Shown piece after piece: positions 18,627 through 27,570 of a DNA stretch of 64,000 bases (position 1 is its first letter; each line of letters opens with the position of its first letter). A program made the position numbers and the translations under genes. Location: assembly GCA_033852165.1 (NCBI GenBank), contig JAWSUZ010000011.1:1-64000 (forward strand), given 5' to 3'. Source of the DNA: Agarilytica sp033852165. Lineage in GTDB: Bacteria; Pseudomonadota; Gammaproteobacteria; Pseudomonadales; Cellvibrionaceae. The notes under the pieces were generated by a model, which was given only the letters and a program-made list of their open reading frames with translations, had not been told where the DNA came from and did not search any database.

Positions 18627-19475
18627 CTAAATTTTAGCCCGATACATAACACCAGGATTACAGTGAACCATATCAAACAGACCGGAGGCCCCGCTTAAGC
18701 TTTCAGATGAACCTAAGAACAATGCACCACCCGGCACCAATGCCGCATGCATCCGGGTCAAAATATCTCTCTTCAGTTCGGCAGAAAAATAGATTAATAC
18801 ATTTCGGCAAAAAATGACGTCAAACTTCCCCATAGCAACAAAACTGTCTTGCAGGTTTAACGAACGAAAGCTGATCCGGTTTCTAATAACTTGTTTAGCG
18901 CGCCAAAGGTCTAAGTCGACTTGATCAAAAAAGGTTTTCAAGCGATTCTGAGGCATGCCGCGTGAAATCGACAACCGATCGTATTCGCCCAACTTCGCCT
19001 TATCGAGAATAACGCTCGATAAATCCGTCGCCGTAATCTCAACATTAAGGTTTTTCGTCGCAAAATTTTCCTTCATACATTCTTCAATCATCATGCTCAA
19101 CGAGAAAGGCTCCTGGCCAGATGAGCACGCCGCAGACCATATGCGATGTTTACCCCCACTCCTCTCCTTACTCAACTCAGGGAGGATAGTGGATTTAAGG
19201 TAATCAAATGGGTAGCTGTCACGAAACCAAAACGTTTCATTGGTTGTCATGACATCGATAACTTTTTGCTTCTCCTGCTTATTCCCAGGCGTCTTAATAA
19301 GTTTTGTCAATTGGGTGAGGGTTGTACATTCATATTCAACCAAAACACGACGCAGGCGTGTTGACACGAGATACTGCTTATTATCGCCAAGGTCTATCCC
19401 AGCGACAGATTTTAAAAAGGCGCGAAACTCTTGAAACTCAACAGGAGTCAGTTGAAGTGCATCAATTCTACTCAC
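18627..19475 (-). CDS. cheR: Chemotaxis protein methyltransferase CheR
   Basis: Transfers methyl groups from SAM to glutamates of chemoreceptors. The N-terminal helical domain (about 8–75) precedes a Rossmann SAM-binding fold with MTTNETFWFRD (about 86–96), IWSAACSSGQEPFSLSMMIE (about 122–141), EITATDLS and FDVIFCRNVLIYF. 282 residues, typical. It follows cheV by 51 bp, the usual cheV–cheR pairing beside flgA/flgB. Confidence 0.96.
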   Translation of the reverse strand: MSRIDALQLTPVEFQEFRAFLKSVAGIDLGDNKQYLVSTRLRRVLVEYECTTLTQLTKLIKTPGNKQEKQKVIDVMTTNETFWFRDSYPFDYLKSTILPELSKERSGGKHRIWSAACSSGQEPFSLSMMIEECMKENFATKNLNVEITATDLSSVILDKAKLGEYDRLSISRGMPQNRLKTFFDQVDLDLWRAKQVIRNRISFRSLNLQDSFVAMGKFDVIFCRNVLIYFSAELKRDILTRMHAALVPGGALFLGSSESLSGASGLFDMVHCNPGVMYRAKI

Positions 19476-19526
19476 TCACACCTCGTTCATATCGAAATTG
19501 CATAAAACTTAGTTCTTTCAGTTTAA

Positions 19527-20462
19527 TTACTTACCCTCTACTACTTGTGCGATGCGAGCATTAACACGATTGGCCAATTCGTCTGGATGGAATTTCGCCA
19601 AAAAATCATCGGCACCCACTTTTTTGACCATAGCTTCATTAAACACACCACTCAACGAGGTGTGCAAAATTACATGTAAATTCTTCAATTTCGGATTTGC
19701 CCGTAACTCTGCAGTAAAGGTATAGCCGTCCATCTCTGGCATTTCAATATCCGATACCACTAATAACAACTCGTGATAGGGATCTTTACCCTGCTCAAGC
19801 AGACCCTCCAAATATTCCAGAGCTTCTCGGCCATCTTTGCGCAAAGTGGTTCGAACCCCTAAGGCTTCGATAACTTTCTGAATTTGTTTACGTGCAATCG
19901 ATGAGTCGTCCACGATAAGAACATGCTTCTCAACCGTGGTTTTTTCTTGTGCAGCTTCGATAATCTCGGGACTGACACTCTCTTCTTGAGGCGACACTTC
20001 CGCCAAGATTTTTTCAACATCAATAATCTCGACCAAACGCCCATCGATTTCCGTCACAGCCGTGAGGTAATTTTCTTTACCAGCTCCCTTGGGTGGCGGA
20101 TGAATGTCACTCCAGTTCATATTCACAATACGTTCGACCGCCTTCACCAAAAAGCCCTGAGTGGAGCGGTTGTACTCAGCAATGATAACAAAACAGTCCT
20201 CAATCCCCTCCAAAGCGGGATGGCCAGTTGCCAGCTTCAAATCCAATATGGGAATAGTACCCGTTCGAATATGTGCCAAACCCCGAATAACCGGGTTACG
20301 CTTAGGAATTTGGGTAAGTCGTGGGCACTGCAAAACCTCTTTCACCTTAAAAACATTAATTCCGTAGGTTTGCCTGCCACCCAAGTTAAAGAGAAGCAGC
20401 TCTAAGCGGTTTTGCCCGACCAACTGAGTGCGCTGATTCACACTATCAAGAACACCAGCCAT
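19527..20462 (-). CDS. cheV: Chemotaxis coupling/response protein CheV
   Basis: CheW-like domain (about 15–160) fused to a receiver domain (about 180–305) with acidic residues in VLIVDDSS and the phosphoacceptor in LLVVSDIEMPEMDGY. CheV couples receptors to CheA and takes part in adaptation. The start chosen is the ATG giving MAGVLDSVNQRTQ, the common CheV start, with GGAGAG just upstream. A TTG four codons earlier is less likely. Divergent from flgA. Confidence 0.95.
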   Translation of the reverse strand: MAGVLDSVNQRTQLVGQNRLELLLFNLGGRQTYGINVFKVKEVLQCPRLTQIPKRNPVIRGLAHIRTGTIPILDLKLATGHPALEGIEDCFVIIAEYNRSTQGFLVKAVERIVNMNWSDIHPPPKGAGKENYLTAVTEIDGRLVEIIDVEKILAEVSPQEESVSPEIIEAAQEKTTVEKHVLIVDDSSIARKQIQKVIEALGVRTTLRKDGREALEYLEGLLEQGKDPYHELLLVVSDIEMPEMDGYTFTAELRANPKLKNLHVILHTSLSGVFNEAMVKKVGADDFLAKFHPDELANRVNARIAQVVEGK

Positions 20463-20518
20463 CTTTCTCTCCAATTCGTATTAATATGACACTGTTATAT
20501 ACAATTTAGTTTAGCAAG

Positions 20519-20534
20519 AGGCACAGGCTTTGCT
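20519..20534 (+). promoter_or_regulatory. Sigma-54 promoter of flgA
   Basis: The plus strand reads AGGCACAGGCTTTGCT: GG (20520–20521), ten bases, GC (20532–20533). It lies about 85 bp before the flgA ATG in the cheV–flgA divergent gap. Confidence 0.65.
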
Positions 20535-20616
20535 ATAAATAAAGTAAGGAAATAATAATTGACACTTTCCTGTGTTTCGTTCTAGTTAACGCATTCAGCA
20601 TTAGGACAAATTGAAT

Positions 20617-21345
20617 ATGAGATTACGCAGTTTTTTGGCACTACCTTTGATGATATTGATGATGTTGCTTTCCTCGCTTAGCGCAGCCGAAAGCGTGCAA
20701 GACATTGATAGGCTCCTCCAACACGTGCTAAACCACACAACAGAACACTATCAAACTGTTTTCCAAAAGAATAAATTTAAGGAAAACGTACAAATAAACG
20801 TCGGTCGTATTGATTCTCGAATCCGACTGTCCGCATGTGACGACAATTTGACGTTTAAGATTCAAGAGCCGCCGCATCACGCCCGTAATATCACGGTCAA
20901 AGTGCACTGTAAGAACAAAAAACGTTGGACGATTTACATTCCCGTATCAATCGACATATACGCCAACGTTCTCGTGAGCACCCACTCCCTGCAACGTGGC
21001 GATATACTTACGCAAGACGATCTAGAATTTAAACGAATGAACATCTCGTCTATTGGTCGCGGGCATATAGAAAACTTAAGCCGTGTTCTCGGCATGGAAA
21101 TGAAGCGCCCCTTACGCCCAGGCGATGTGGTCCGCCTCCCCCACTTAAACAAGCCAGACATCGTCCGCAAGGGTCAAATTGTTGTCGTCAGCTCCTCGTC
21201 TCGCTTTCTTCGGGTAGAAACATCGGGCATCGCCCTGGTTAACGGTTATTTAGGTGAACGTATTAGAGTGAAGAACGAACGGTCAAACCGCGTGGTCGAT
21301 GTGGAAGTTGTCGCCCCAGGTAAAGTCTCCATCGCTACGCGTTAG
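20617..21345 (+). CDS. flgA: Flagellar basal body P-ring formation chaperone
   Basis: Periplasmic chaperone for P-ring (FlgI) assembly. A hydrophobic signal peptide (SFLALPLMILMMLLSSLSAA) precedes the mature part; the C-terminal half is a SAF-type domain with STHSLQRGDILTQDDLEF and RPLRPGDVVRLPHL. The ATG at 20617 is preferred because AGGA lies 10 bp upstream. A TTG two codons earlier is also open. Confidence 0.93.
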   Translation: MRLRSFLALPLMILMMLLSSLSAAESVQDIDRLLQHVLNHTTEHYQTVFQKNKFKENVQINVGRIDSRIRLSACDDNLTFKIQEPPHHARNITVKVHCKNKKRWTIYIPVSIDIYANVLVSTHSLQRGDILTQDDLEFKRMNISSIGRGHIENLSRVLGMEMKRPLRPGDVVRLPHLNKPDIVRKGQIVVVSSSSRFLRVETSGIALVNGYLGERIRVKNERSNRVVDVEVVAPGKVSIATR

Positions 21346-21410
21346 AGCTGGAAGACTTAAGACTCAATTTCGATCACTTATTGAGTTATAAGATTTGTTG
21401 AAAAAAGTGC

Positions 21411-21437
21411 TAAAGTTTACGCTCAGCCCGCCGATAG
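21411..21437 (+). promoter_or_regulatory. Sigma-28 (FliA) promoter of flgM
   Basis: TAAAGTTT (21411–21418), 11 bases, GCCGATAG (21430–21437): one base off the consensus TAAAGTTT-N11-GCCGATAA. It lies about 70 bp upstream of flgM. Confidence 0.92.
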
Positions 21438-21509
21438 GCAGAATAAGCGTGTATTTTTAGCACTCTTGGATTAAAACTAAACAACAGCGAAAAAGTAAAC
21501 GGTATACCC

Positions 21510-21824
21510 ATGGTCATCGAACCCGGCAACAACATCAACAGCCAAACGACGTCTTCTAGCAAGGCGCGCCAGCAGCCTGTGGCTGACAAGGTTGATACCG
21601 CCACCGACCAAAAACCTGCAACTCCGGACGCAAACGACAGCGTGTCACTTAGCTCTGCCAGTCTAACCATCAGTAAAATCGAAGCCCAACTCGCCAACAT
21701 CAGCGATGTCGACGCCGCTAAAGTGGCCAAGATTAAATCCGCCGTCCAATCCGGCAGTTACCAAATTAGCACTGAAGCAATCGCAGATAAAATCCAGTCG
21801 GAAGAATCCAGCCTCGGTCTGTAA
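21510..21824 (+). CDS. flgM: Anti-sigma-28 factor FlgM
   Basis: Binds and holds FliA until the hook is complete, then is exported. 104 residues with a disordered N-terminus and the conserved C-terminal sigma-binding part (SVSLSSASLTISKIEAQL; KVAKIKSAVQSGSYQIST; ADKI). Its near-perfect FliA promoter gives the usual feedback. First gene of flgMN. Confidence 0.94.
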   Translation: MVIEPGNNINSQTTSSSKARQQPVADKVDTATDQKPATPDANDSVSLSSASLTISKIEAQLANISDVDAAKVAKIKSAVQSGSYQISTEAIADKIQSEESSLGL

Positions 21825-21939
21825 GTAAAACAGACACTGAATCGCCGTACGCGGCATGCAATCTGCATAGCTATAATGGACTGGCGAATTATTGCCGTTT
21901 TTTCTGTTATCAACGCGTTATTAATATTTGGTGCACCCA

Positions 21940-22419
21940 ATGAATCAGCCAATCTCTGCAGATGTGATTGCAACCCAAATAACCAGCGACATCCAAGCGT
22001 GTAATACACTGCTCGGCTTACTGGATTTGGAGCAAGAGGCCTTACAAGCCCGCGATTCAGACACCATCGCAAAAATTATTGAGCAAAAAATCCAGCCCCT
22101 CAACCACTTAGAAGAAAGCGGCAAGCAACGCGCGCAATGGGCCAACGTATCCGAAATAGAAAAAAGTTCAGAAGCTTGGAATGCCATGCTGAACACGCTC
22201 GCCACCGATAACATTAAAAAAGATTGGGAAACACTCAAAACCCTGACCAAAGAATGTCAGCATAAAAACGAAGTGAACGGAAAGGTTTTAGTCCGCCAAA
22301 AGCAAATATACGGGCGCCTACTGGAAATCCTAAGAGGCCAAACCCAAGCCCCAAGCTTATACACCGCAACCGGTGCTGCCACAACGGGAAGAGCATCCTA
22401 CAAGGTCGACGAGGCCTAA
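21940..22419 (+). CDS. flgN: Flagellar export chaperone FlgN
   Basis: Helical cytosolic chaperone for FlgK and FlgL. 159 residues from the ATG at 21940, rich in heptad-like helices (LLDLEQEALQARD; LTKECQHKNEVNGKVL). An upstream TTG at 21928 would add four residues. The stop codon is followed directly by nine C and nine T bases and then heptad repeats. Likely cotranscribed with flgM. Confidence 0.88.
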   Translation: MNQPISADVIATQITSDIQACNTLLGLLDLEQEALQARDSDTIAKIIEQKIQPLNHLEESGKQRAQWANVSEIEKSSEAWNAMLNTLATDNIKKDWETLKTLTKECQHKNEVNGKVLVRQKQIYGRLLEILRGQTQAPSLYTATGAATTGRASYKVDEA

Positions 22420-22486
22420 CCCCCCCCCTTTTTTTTTGCGGAAACGGACCCCTCACCCGTCACCCCTCACCCGTCACCCGTCACCC
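22420..22486. repeat. C9T9 tract and CCCGTCA heptad repeats
   Basis: Nine C then nine T bases begin immediately after the flgN stop, followed by CACCCGTCACCC-type heptads at about 22449–22486 in the convergent gap to the next gene. On the minus strand, downstream of the nucleotidyl/glycosyltransferase gene, they read as GGGTGAC units. Confidence 0.9.
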
Positions 22487-23106
22487 ATTGCTAACAAATG
22501 CTTCCACTGCGGGAGCCTTAACAAGGCCAAATCTTCAGGCCGATCGATATCCGCCAAAGCACTCAGCACCCCGGAACCCAAACCTAAGGCCTTAATTTTC
22601 GCACGGGTCTGCTCGTAAACCACCTCCGTTCCCCACGCAATACCCTCAAACAAACTGACATGCGCTTTTTTAAGCCCGAACAACACATAACCACCATCGG
22701 TAGCTGGGCCAATAACCACATCATTTTGCGAGAGCTGGGCAATGGCCTCATCAAAATAATTCGAATCGATAAAAGGGCAATCACTCCCAATCAGAATGAC
22801 AGCATCCGCATCAACCAAGGTATTTTTCACCGTATGCAACAAGCGCTCACCTAAACCGCTCCCTTCTTGCCGGTAATGCGCAACGCCATGCTTCTGACTT
22901 AAGCCATCCACAAACGCCCCTGCCGCCGAAGACCACAATTCCAACTCCGCCGAACGAAAACCAGCAGCCTCCTGCGCGACATGGCAGGCTAAGTTGATAT
23001 GAACCTGCGTCGCCTGCTCTTTGTTTAAGTGTGGCTGTAAACGTGTTTTGACCTGATCGGATTCAGGGGACTTAACAAATTGCGCAATGACGGTTTTTAA
23101 TTTCAA
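22474..23106 (-). CDS. TIGR04282-type arsenosugar biosynthesis glycosyltransferase (DUF2064)
   Basis: Nucleotide-diphospho-sugar transferase fold of the DUF2064 kind. IAQFVKSPESDQVKTRLQPH is the N-terminal nucleotide-binding segment, ILIGSDCPFID (about 110–120) the DxD-like centre, and VVIGPATDGGYVLFGL the second conserved block. In related genomes this family sits next to a GT2 enzyme and the radical SAM protein ArsS, as here. Its precise sugar transfer step is not shown by the sequence. The stop codon lies inside the heptad repeats. TTG start, uncertain. Confidence 0.8.
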   Translation of the reverse strand: MKLKTVIAQFVKSPESDQVKTRLQPHLNKEQATQVHINLACHVAQEAAGFRSAELELWSSAAGAFVDGLSQKHGVAHYRQEGSGLGERLLHTVKNTLVDADAVILIGSDCPFIDSNYFDEAIAQLSQNDVVIGPATDGGYVLFGLKKAHVSLFEGIAWGTEVVYEQTRAKIKALGLGSGVLSALADIDRPEDLALLRLPQWKHLLAMGDG

Positions 23107-23390
23107 ACGTATGAATCTCTTTTAATTGTTTATTCCCGCACAACGGGTACAACATCAACCTCAAGTTTTAGCTAGGGATGGCATTCTAGATTCGTTCGCA
23201 GTAGACACCTGTTTATGGATGGGCGCTCGCTAGTGCCCATCCATAATCCAGGTCGTAGCGAGAGCGAATTTAAAATGTCAGGTTTGCGCCACGAGATATG
23301 GGCGTTTGGTCATTCCAAACAACGATATCTTGTGGTGTGAAGATGGCGTTTTAAAATCGTTCGCAGTAGACAGCGGTTTATGGATGGACA
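23107..23390. repeat. Gap with palindromic elements
   Basis: TTATGGATGGGC (23213–23224) pairs with GCCCATCCATAA (23235–23246). A second imperfect hairpin spans about 23290–23337 (CCACGAGATAT..ATATCTTGTGG around TTTGG/CCAAA). The edge near 23378–23396 repeats TTTATGGATGGACACTAGC. The same TTTATGGATG/CTAGTGCCC words recur at 40085–40127, so this is a dispersed family. No gene seen. Confidence 0.75.
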
Positions 23391-24065
23391 CTAGCTATAC
23401 CAAGACTTCAAACGCTCAGGCGAAACACCCACCTTGAAAGCCAGCTGAATACACCACATCAATATCGCCATTTTAACCGGGCCACAATTTTCCCATCGAC
23501 GAGATGACACCGTTAGCACAGTCGGTAAAATCATCGGCACCTTAATTTTTCTTAAGCGACGCGACAGCTCAATGTCCTCCATTAACACGATATTTTTATA
23601 GCCGCCCAAAGCCAAGAAGAGCGCCGTTTCCACAATAATGCCTTGATCACCCGTAGCGACGTTAAACAACCTAGAACGCAAATTAATTCCCAACGAAATC
23701 ACCCGATATACACGCCCCGGATGACTAAGCCGCACAGTAAAGAAGCCCCACGTTATTTCTCCCAATTGGGCGACAAGATCATTAATAGAAGTCGATAACA
23801 TCGTATCCGTATGCAAAAACAACAAATGCTCACCAGCCGCCGACTCCGCCCCCGCATTCATTTGGCAAGCGCGCCCTTTATTGGAATACATTACACGAAA
23901 ACCGGCCTTTTTAAGAATTGTAACCGTGTCATCACTACTGCCGCCATCGACAAAAATGAGCTCCGTACTCTCCGTTTTCAAAGCATGAAAATTGACGAAA
24001 TGCTCGACAAGATAAGCCCCTTCATTGAATACGGGGACAATAATAGATAAAGAAACTGCCGACAT
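23391..24065 (-). CDS. TIGR04283-type arsenosugar biosynthesis glycosyltransferase (GT2)
   Basis: A 224-residue GT-A family 2 transferase. SIIVPVFNEGAYL opens the protein, ELIFVDGGSSDDTV supplies the first acidic motif, GRACQMNAGAESAAGEHLLF and LHTDTM give the DxD-like metal site, and DQGIIVETALFLALGGY the acceptor segment. It resembles the GT2 enzyme that accompanies ArsS. Separated by 76 bp from arsS and by 284 bp of palindromic DNA from the DUF2064 gene. Confidence 0.82.
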   Translation of the reverse strand: MSAVSLSIIVPVFNEGAYLVEHFVNFHALKTESTELIFVDGGSSDDTVTILKKAGFRVMYSNKGRACQMNAGAESAAGEHLLFLHTDTMLSTSINDLVAQLGEITWGFFTVRLSHPGRVYRVISLGINLRSRLFNVATGDQGIIVETALFLALGGYKNIVLMEDIELSRRLRKIKVPMILPTVLTVSSRRWENCGPVKMAILMWCIQLAFKVGVSPERLKSWYS

Positions 24066-24141
24066 AGGAACACTTAGAGTATGACCAAAGAATCATTACA
24101 TTCTAAGGCATAATCCTATCTCGATCTAAAAATAGTGAATC

Positions 24142-25128
24142 CTACGATAACGCCCCGCCACAACTACTCCCCTGCCCAGCCGTACACGCATAACAATGCT
24201 CACCAACAACAATCGGATTACCCGCTAAATTAGCGTCCATCACGTCCCGCAAATGAACACGAGTCTTATCCGAGACAATCACATCACCAACAGGAAAATC
24301 GACAAGCAAAGGCCAATCCAGCATCTGATTAAAATCACAATCGTAAACAAAACCCTGCCAATCCACACTAATTAACTGGCGACACATCACCCCACTTAAA
24401 TTACCTGTAGAATAACTCCCGCGCAACAAAGCCATATACTCATCAAACAGGCCCTTCGAAAGCAACATACTACCGAAACGCGAAATCGGCATATTCGTGA
24501 TCGTCATTAACTCGTTAAACACAATGCCATGGTCCGCCAAAAGAGCCTTTTTATAGTCAGCTTCCAACGACTTCTGGTCCGGCGGTAAAAACGTTCCGTT
24601 CGGGTTATAAACCAGGTTAAGCGTCAAGCCCGACTCAGAACCATAGCCCAAGGCATTGAGCTTTTTAAGCGCCTCGATAGATGACTCAAAAACCCCCTTA
24701 CCGCGCTGCTCCTTTACATTTTGTTCCTGGTAACACGGCAACGAAGCCGACACCGTGACCCGATTCTCCATTAAAAAATCGGCCAAATCTTCGTAACCCG
24801 GCTCATTTAAAATCGTCAGATTACAACGGTCGATCACCTCAATATTCATTTTGGTGGCGCTTTCAACCAAGTACCGAAAATGCGGGTTCATCTCAGGTGC
24901 TCCGCCCGTCAGATCCAAAACCGACATACTGTTAATACTCAAAAACTCCAACACTTGATCAACCGTTTCTCGGCTCGCCAACTCCGTCCGCTTCGGTCCC
25001 GCATTCACATGGCAGTGCGTACAACTGAGATTACACAGATAACCCAAGTTAACCTGCAATATATCTAGCTTGGCGCGCTGCAGTGCCGGGAAATCGGTAT
25101 TTTTGAGTAAGTGTTCGGTATCTAACAT
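24142..25128 (-). CDS. arsS: Arsenosugar biosynthesis radical SAM protein ArsS-like
   Basis: Radical SAM enzyme with the Cx3Cx2C cluster ligands C32, C36 and C39 (YLCNLSCTHCH) and a SAM-binding LTGGAPEM at about 94–101. The C-terminus carries further conserved cysteines (C312, C315, C323 in CYACTAGQGSSC), as in the DUF3641-type tail of ArsS. ArsS is implicated in adding the 5'-deoxyadenosyl group to methylated arsenic. The usual partner ArsM methyltransferase is not in this window. 328 residues, normal. First gene of the putative three-gene set. Confidence 0.87.
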   Translation of the reverse strand: MLDTEHLLKNTDFPALQRAKLDILQVNLGYLCNLSCTHCHVNAGPKRTELASRETVDQVLEFLSINSMSVLDLTGGAPEMNPHFRYLVESATKMNIEVIDRCNLTILNEPGYEDLADFLMENRVTVSASLPCYQEQNVKEQRGKGVFESSIEALKKLNALGYGSESGLTLNLVYNPNGTFLPPDQKSLEADYKKALLADHGIVFNELMTITNMPISRFGSMLLSKGLFDEYMALLRGSYSTGNLSGVMCRQLISVDWQGFVYDCDFNQMLDWPLLVDFPVGDVIVSDKTRVHLRDVMDANLAGNPIVVGEHCYACTAGQGSSCGGALS

Positions 25129-25342
25129 AATGGTCGTCGGTGGGCCTTGGTTACATCAACAGTGTAGAGGCTATCATAGGCAATAGCCCAAAGTGTCACA
25201 GATAATTTACGGTCTATCACAACAAATATCACAGCCCCTATTACATACAAACGTAACCAATAAAAAACGTGCGCAAAGAACAAAAAGAACGCAAAAAAAC
25301 AAAAATGGCTGAACAAGCTTTGTTGTTTAACATCTTCCTCTA

Positions 25343-25348
25343 TATAAT
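25343..25348 (+). promoter_or_regulatory. -10 element of tRNA-Arg gene
   Basis: TATAAT lies 12 bp upstream of the tRNA. The -35 is weak (TTGTTG-like near 25320). Confidence 0.5.
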
Positions 25349-25360
25349 GCGGCGCCTATT

Positions 25361-25436
25361 GCCCTCGTAGCATAATGGATAATGCAGTCCCCTCCTAAGG
25401 GAAAGATTGTAGGTTCGACTCCTGCCGAGGGCGCCA
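25361..25436 (+). tRNA. tRNA-Arg (anticodon CCU)
   Basis: Acceptor stem GCCCTCG/CGAGGGC, D stem GCAT/ATGC, anticodon loop CTCCTAA giving CCU, T arm GTAGG-TTCGACT-CCTGC and an encoded CCA end fold as a 76-nt cloverleaf. The outermost pair of the anticodon stem is a G·A mismatch. It decodes AGG. Confidence 0.93.
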
Positions 25437-25529
25437 TCTTCATAGCGCGAAGCACTCCCAACTGAACATCGCTGCGAGCACAAGCGCAAACAGACGCCAA
25501 CAATGTTCATCTGACCCCACTTAAATAAA

Positions 25530-25907
25530 ATGAAAAGCAAAACTGTACTGCCGCGAGGATTTGCCGGGTCGTTTGATGACCAAGTTAGCGGGAGCCTTGA
25601 TTTAAACCCCCTACTAATCCAGCACCCCGCCGCGACTTATTTTATGCGCGTCGACGGCAATGGACTTGTGTCGGAAGGCGCCGCCGATGGCGATATCGTG
25701 ATTGTCGATCGCAGCCTTACGCCACTAAACGAAGATATTGTCGTAGTCGTAATCGATGGGAATTTTATGCTCAAACAGCTGAGTATCACCTCCAATGGCA
25801 AGTTCCTAAGCTCCCATTTTGGGGACGAAAATATCACGCTCAACGACGATTCCGATATCGAGTTCTGGGGAGTAGTGACCGCCAGTATTCGGCAGTACCG
25901 ACGCTAA
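25530..25907 (+). CDS. umuD: UmuD-like S24 protein lacking the catalytic serine
   Basis: Clear UmuD relative: LDLNPLLIQHPAATYF, then ADGDIVIVD and a lysine motif NFMLKQL. In UmuD/LexA proteases the nucleophile is the Ser of a GDSM-like motif; here the aligned segment is DGNGLV with glycine at position 45. The general-base lysine (K82) remains. The N-terminal arm is also about 15 residues shorter than in E. coli UmuD. An in-frame stop codon just upstream excludes a longer start. Self-cleavage therefore looks impossible; the protein may act as a constitutive UmuD'-like subunit. Directly followed by umuC (4-bp gap). No LexA box (CTGT-N8-ACAG) was found between the tRNA and the start. Confidence 0.88.
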   Translation: MKSKTVLPRGFAGSFDDQVSGSLDLNPLLIQHPAATYFMRVDGNGLVSEGAADGDIVIVDRSLTPLNEDIVVVVIDGNFMLKQLSITSNGKFLSSHFGDENITLNDDSDIEFWGVVTASIRQYRR

Positions 25908-25911
25908 GACC

Positions 25912-27192
25912 ATGTCCGAACGCATCGCTCTTGTTGATTGCAATAACATGTTCGCCAGCTGCGAAATGGCCTTTCGCCCCGATTTAAAGGGTAGACCCAT
26001 AGTAGTGCTATCGAGCAACGACGCTTGTTGCATTGCCCGCAATTACGAAGCCAAAGCCCTCGGCATCCGCATGGCACAGCCCTATTACGAAGTGCGTCAT
26101 TTAGAAAAAAGTAAGGGCCTCATAGCCTTCAGTGCCAACTTTACCCTGTACACCAATATGAGCCAGCGCATTGTCTCGATCATCGAACAATTTTCGCCCG
26201 ACGTTGTGCCCTATAGCATCGACGAATCATTTTGTATGATTCCAGAAAACCAAAACTCACTTCTAGAAGCCGGTAACCAAATCAGGCTGAGCATACTGCA
26301 GCAGACAGGTATCGGTACTGGCGTCGGCATCAGCTCTACTAAAACCCTCGCAAAACTGGCTAACGGCGCCGCTAAGAAGTTTCCCCAAACAGGTGGTGTT
26401 GTCGACTTAATCAGCGACCCATTGCGCCGAGAAAAGCTCTTAGCCGTTATGGGTATCGATGAAGTCTGGGGCGTGGGTAAAGCGATCGCCAAAAAGCTGA
26501 GCGGTATGGGCGTCAGCACCGCACTCGACCTAGCCAAATTCGGATCGACATCAGCTAAATCCGAATTCAGCGTCGTACTCGCCAGAACGGTAACCGAACT
26601 CAATGGCGAACAGGCAGTACCCTGGGAAGCCGACACCGCGATTAACCAACAAATTATTGCCAGCCGCAGCCTCGGCAGAAAAGTGACCGACAAAGAAACC
26701 GTATTTGCATCCATCGCCCATCACGTCGGGCGAGGCATCAACAAACTACGCGAGCAAAATGCCGTTGCCACGAGCATAACCGTCAGCATTAGCACCAACG
26801 CATATTCAACTGTTGATCCGCAATACAGCAACGCAGCGACCTGCCAATCGTCCACCGCACACGCCGATATCGGCGCTTTTACCCGGCTCGCCTCTACCGC
26901 ATTCGATAAAATATGGCGCAACGGATACGGCTATGTGAAATCCGGCATCGTCATTACCGACATATCCGAAAAAGGCAGCCTCCAAGAAGACCTATTTGCC
27001 GAAGATACCAGCGAACACGATGAAAAACGCGATTCGCTCCACGACACACTCGACGCCATTAACAGTAAATATGGCCGTGGTGTCGCAGTCATCGCCAGTC
27101 AACGACAAGGCGGAGACTGGAACCCCCGTTCAGAGTTTCGCTCACCAGAATACACAACCCAGTGGAATGGCATTCCCATCGTGAAATCCTAA
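25912..27192 (+). CDS. umuC: DNA polymerase V catalytic subunit UmuC
   Basis: Y-family translesion polymerase, 426 residues. Active-site carboxylates D9 (ALVDCNNMF) and D104/E105 (YSIDES) are present. NDACCIARNYEAKALGIRM forms part of the fingers/palm. A helix-hairpin-helix segment (MGIDEVWGVGKAIAKKLSGM) follows, then the little finger, and a clamp-binding-like QEDLF at about 358–362. The polymerase looks intact even though its UmuD partner lacks its protease serine. Confidence 0.95.
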   Translation: MSERIALVDCNNMFASCEMAFRPDLKGRPIVVLSSNDACCIARNYEAKALGIRMAQPYYEVRHLEKSKGLIAFSANFTLYTNMSQRIVSIIEQFSPDVVPYSIDESFCMIPENQNSLLEAGNQIRLSILQQTGIGTGVGISSTKTLAKLANGAAKKFPQTGGVVDLISDPLRREKLLAVMGIDEVWGVGKAIAKKLSGMGVSTALDLAKFGSTSAKSEFSVVLARTVTELNGEQAVPWEADTAINQQIIASRSLGRKVTDKETVFASIAHHVGRGINKLREQNAVATSITVSISTNAYSTVDPQYSNAATCQSSTAHADIGAFTRLASTAFDKIWRNGYGYVKSGIVITDISEKGSLQEDLFAEDTSEHDEKRDSLHDTLDAINSKYGRGVAVIASQRQGGDWNPRSEFRSPEYTTQWNGIPIVKS

Positions 27193-27570
27193 TCTCACCA
27201 AGCAAACGAAATAAACAACGCAATAAAGCGGAAAATTGCGCCACATTCGTCTCCATACGTTAGAATCGTGGAAGCCCAGCTAAATCAGTGAACCCAGCCA
27301 GCAATCACTGAAAGGACAAAGGACTCCCCAGAACAAATTTTCCTAAAACAATTCAATAGCTTAAATTTTAATACGGCAGGCGCCAAGCCTGCATAATAAA
27401 AATACAACGACCCCGCTTTGGGATGATTAGCTATAATTGCATTATGAATACCGACAGTTACGCGATGAATACCAACAGTTATACAGGGAATATAAACGCT
27501 TGCAGACGAAAAACGGATTTACCGCGCTCCATTCATTCGCCAAAACGATCGACAGAAGCTAGCCCGCGCC
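27193..27570. other. Intergenic region umuC–GGDEF gene
   Basis: No gene seen. Around 27443–27485 there are two tandem copies of ATGAATACC(G/A)ACAGTTA with a 21-bp period; their role is unknown. Confidence 0.5.

Noticed and set aside
25437..25529. LexA box for umuDC
   Set aside because: CTGAACATCGCTGCGAGCAC-like sequence resembles half a site only; no CTGT-N8-ACAG match.
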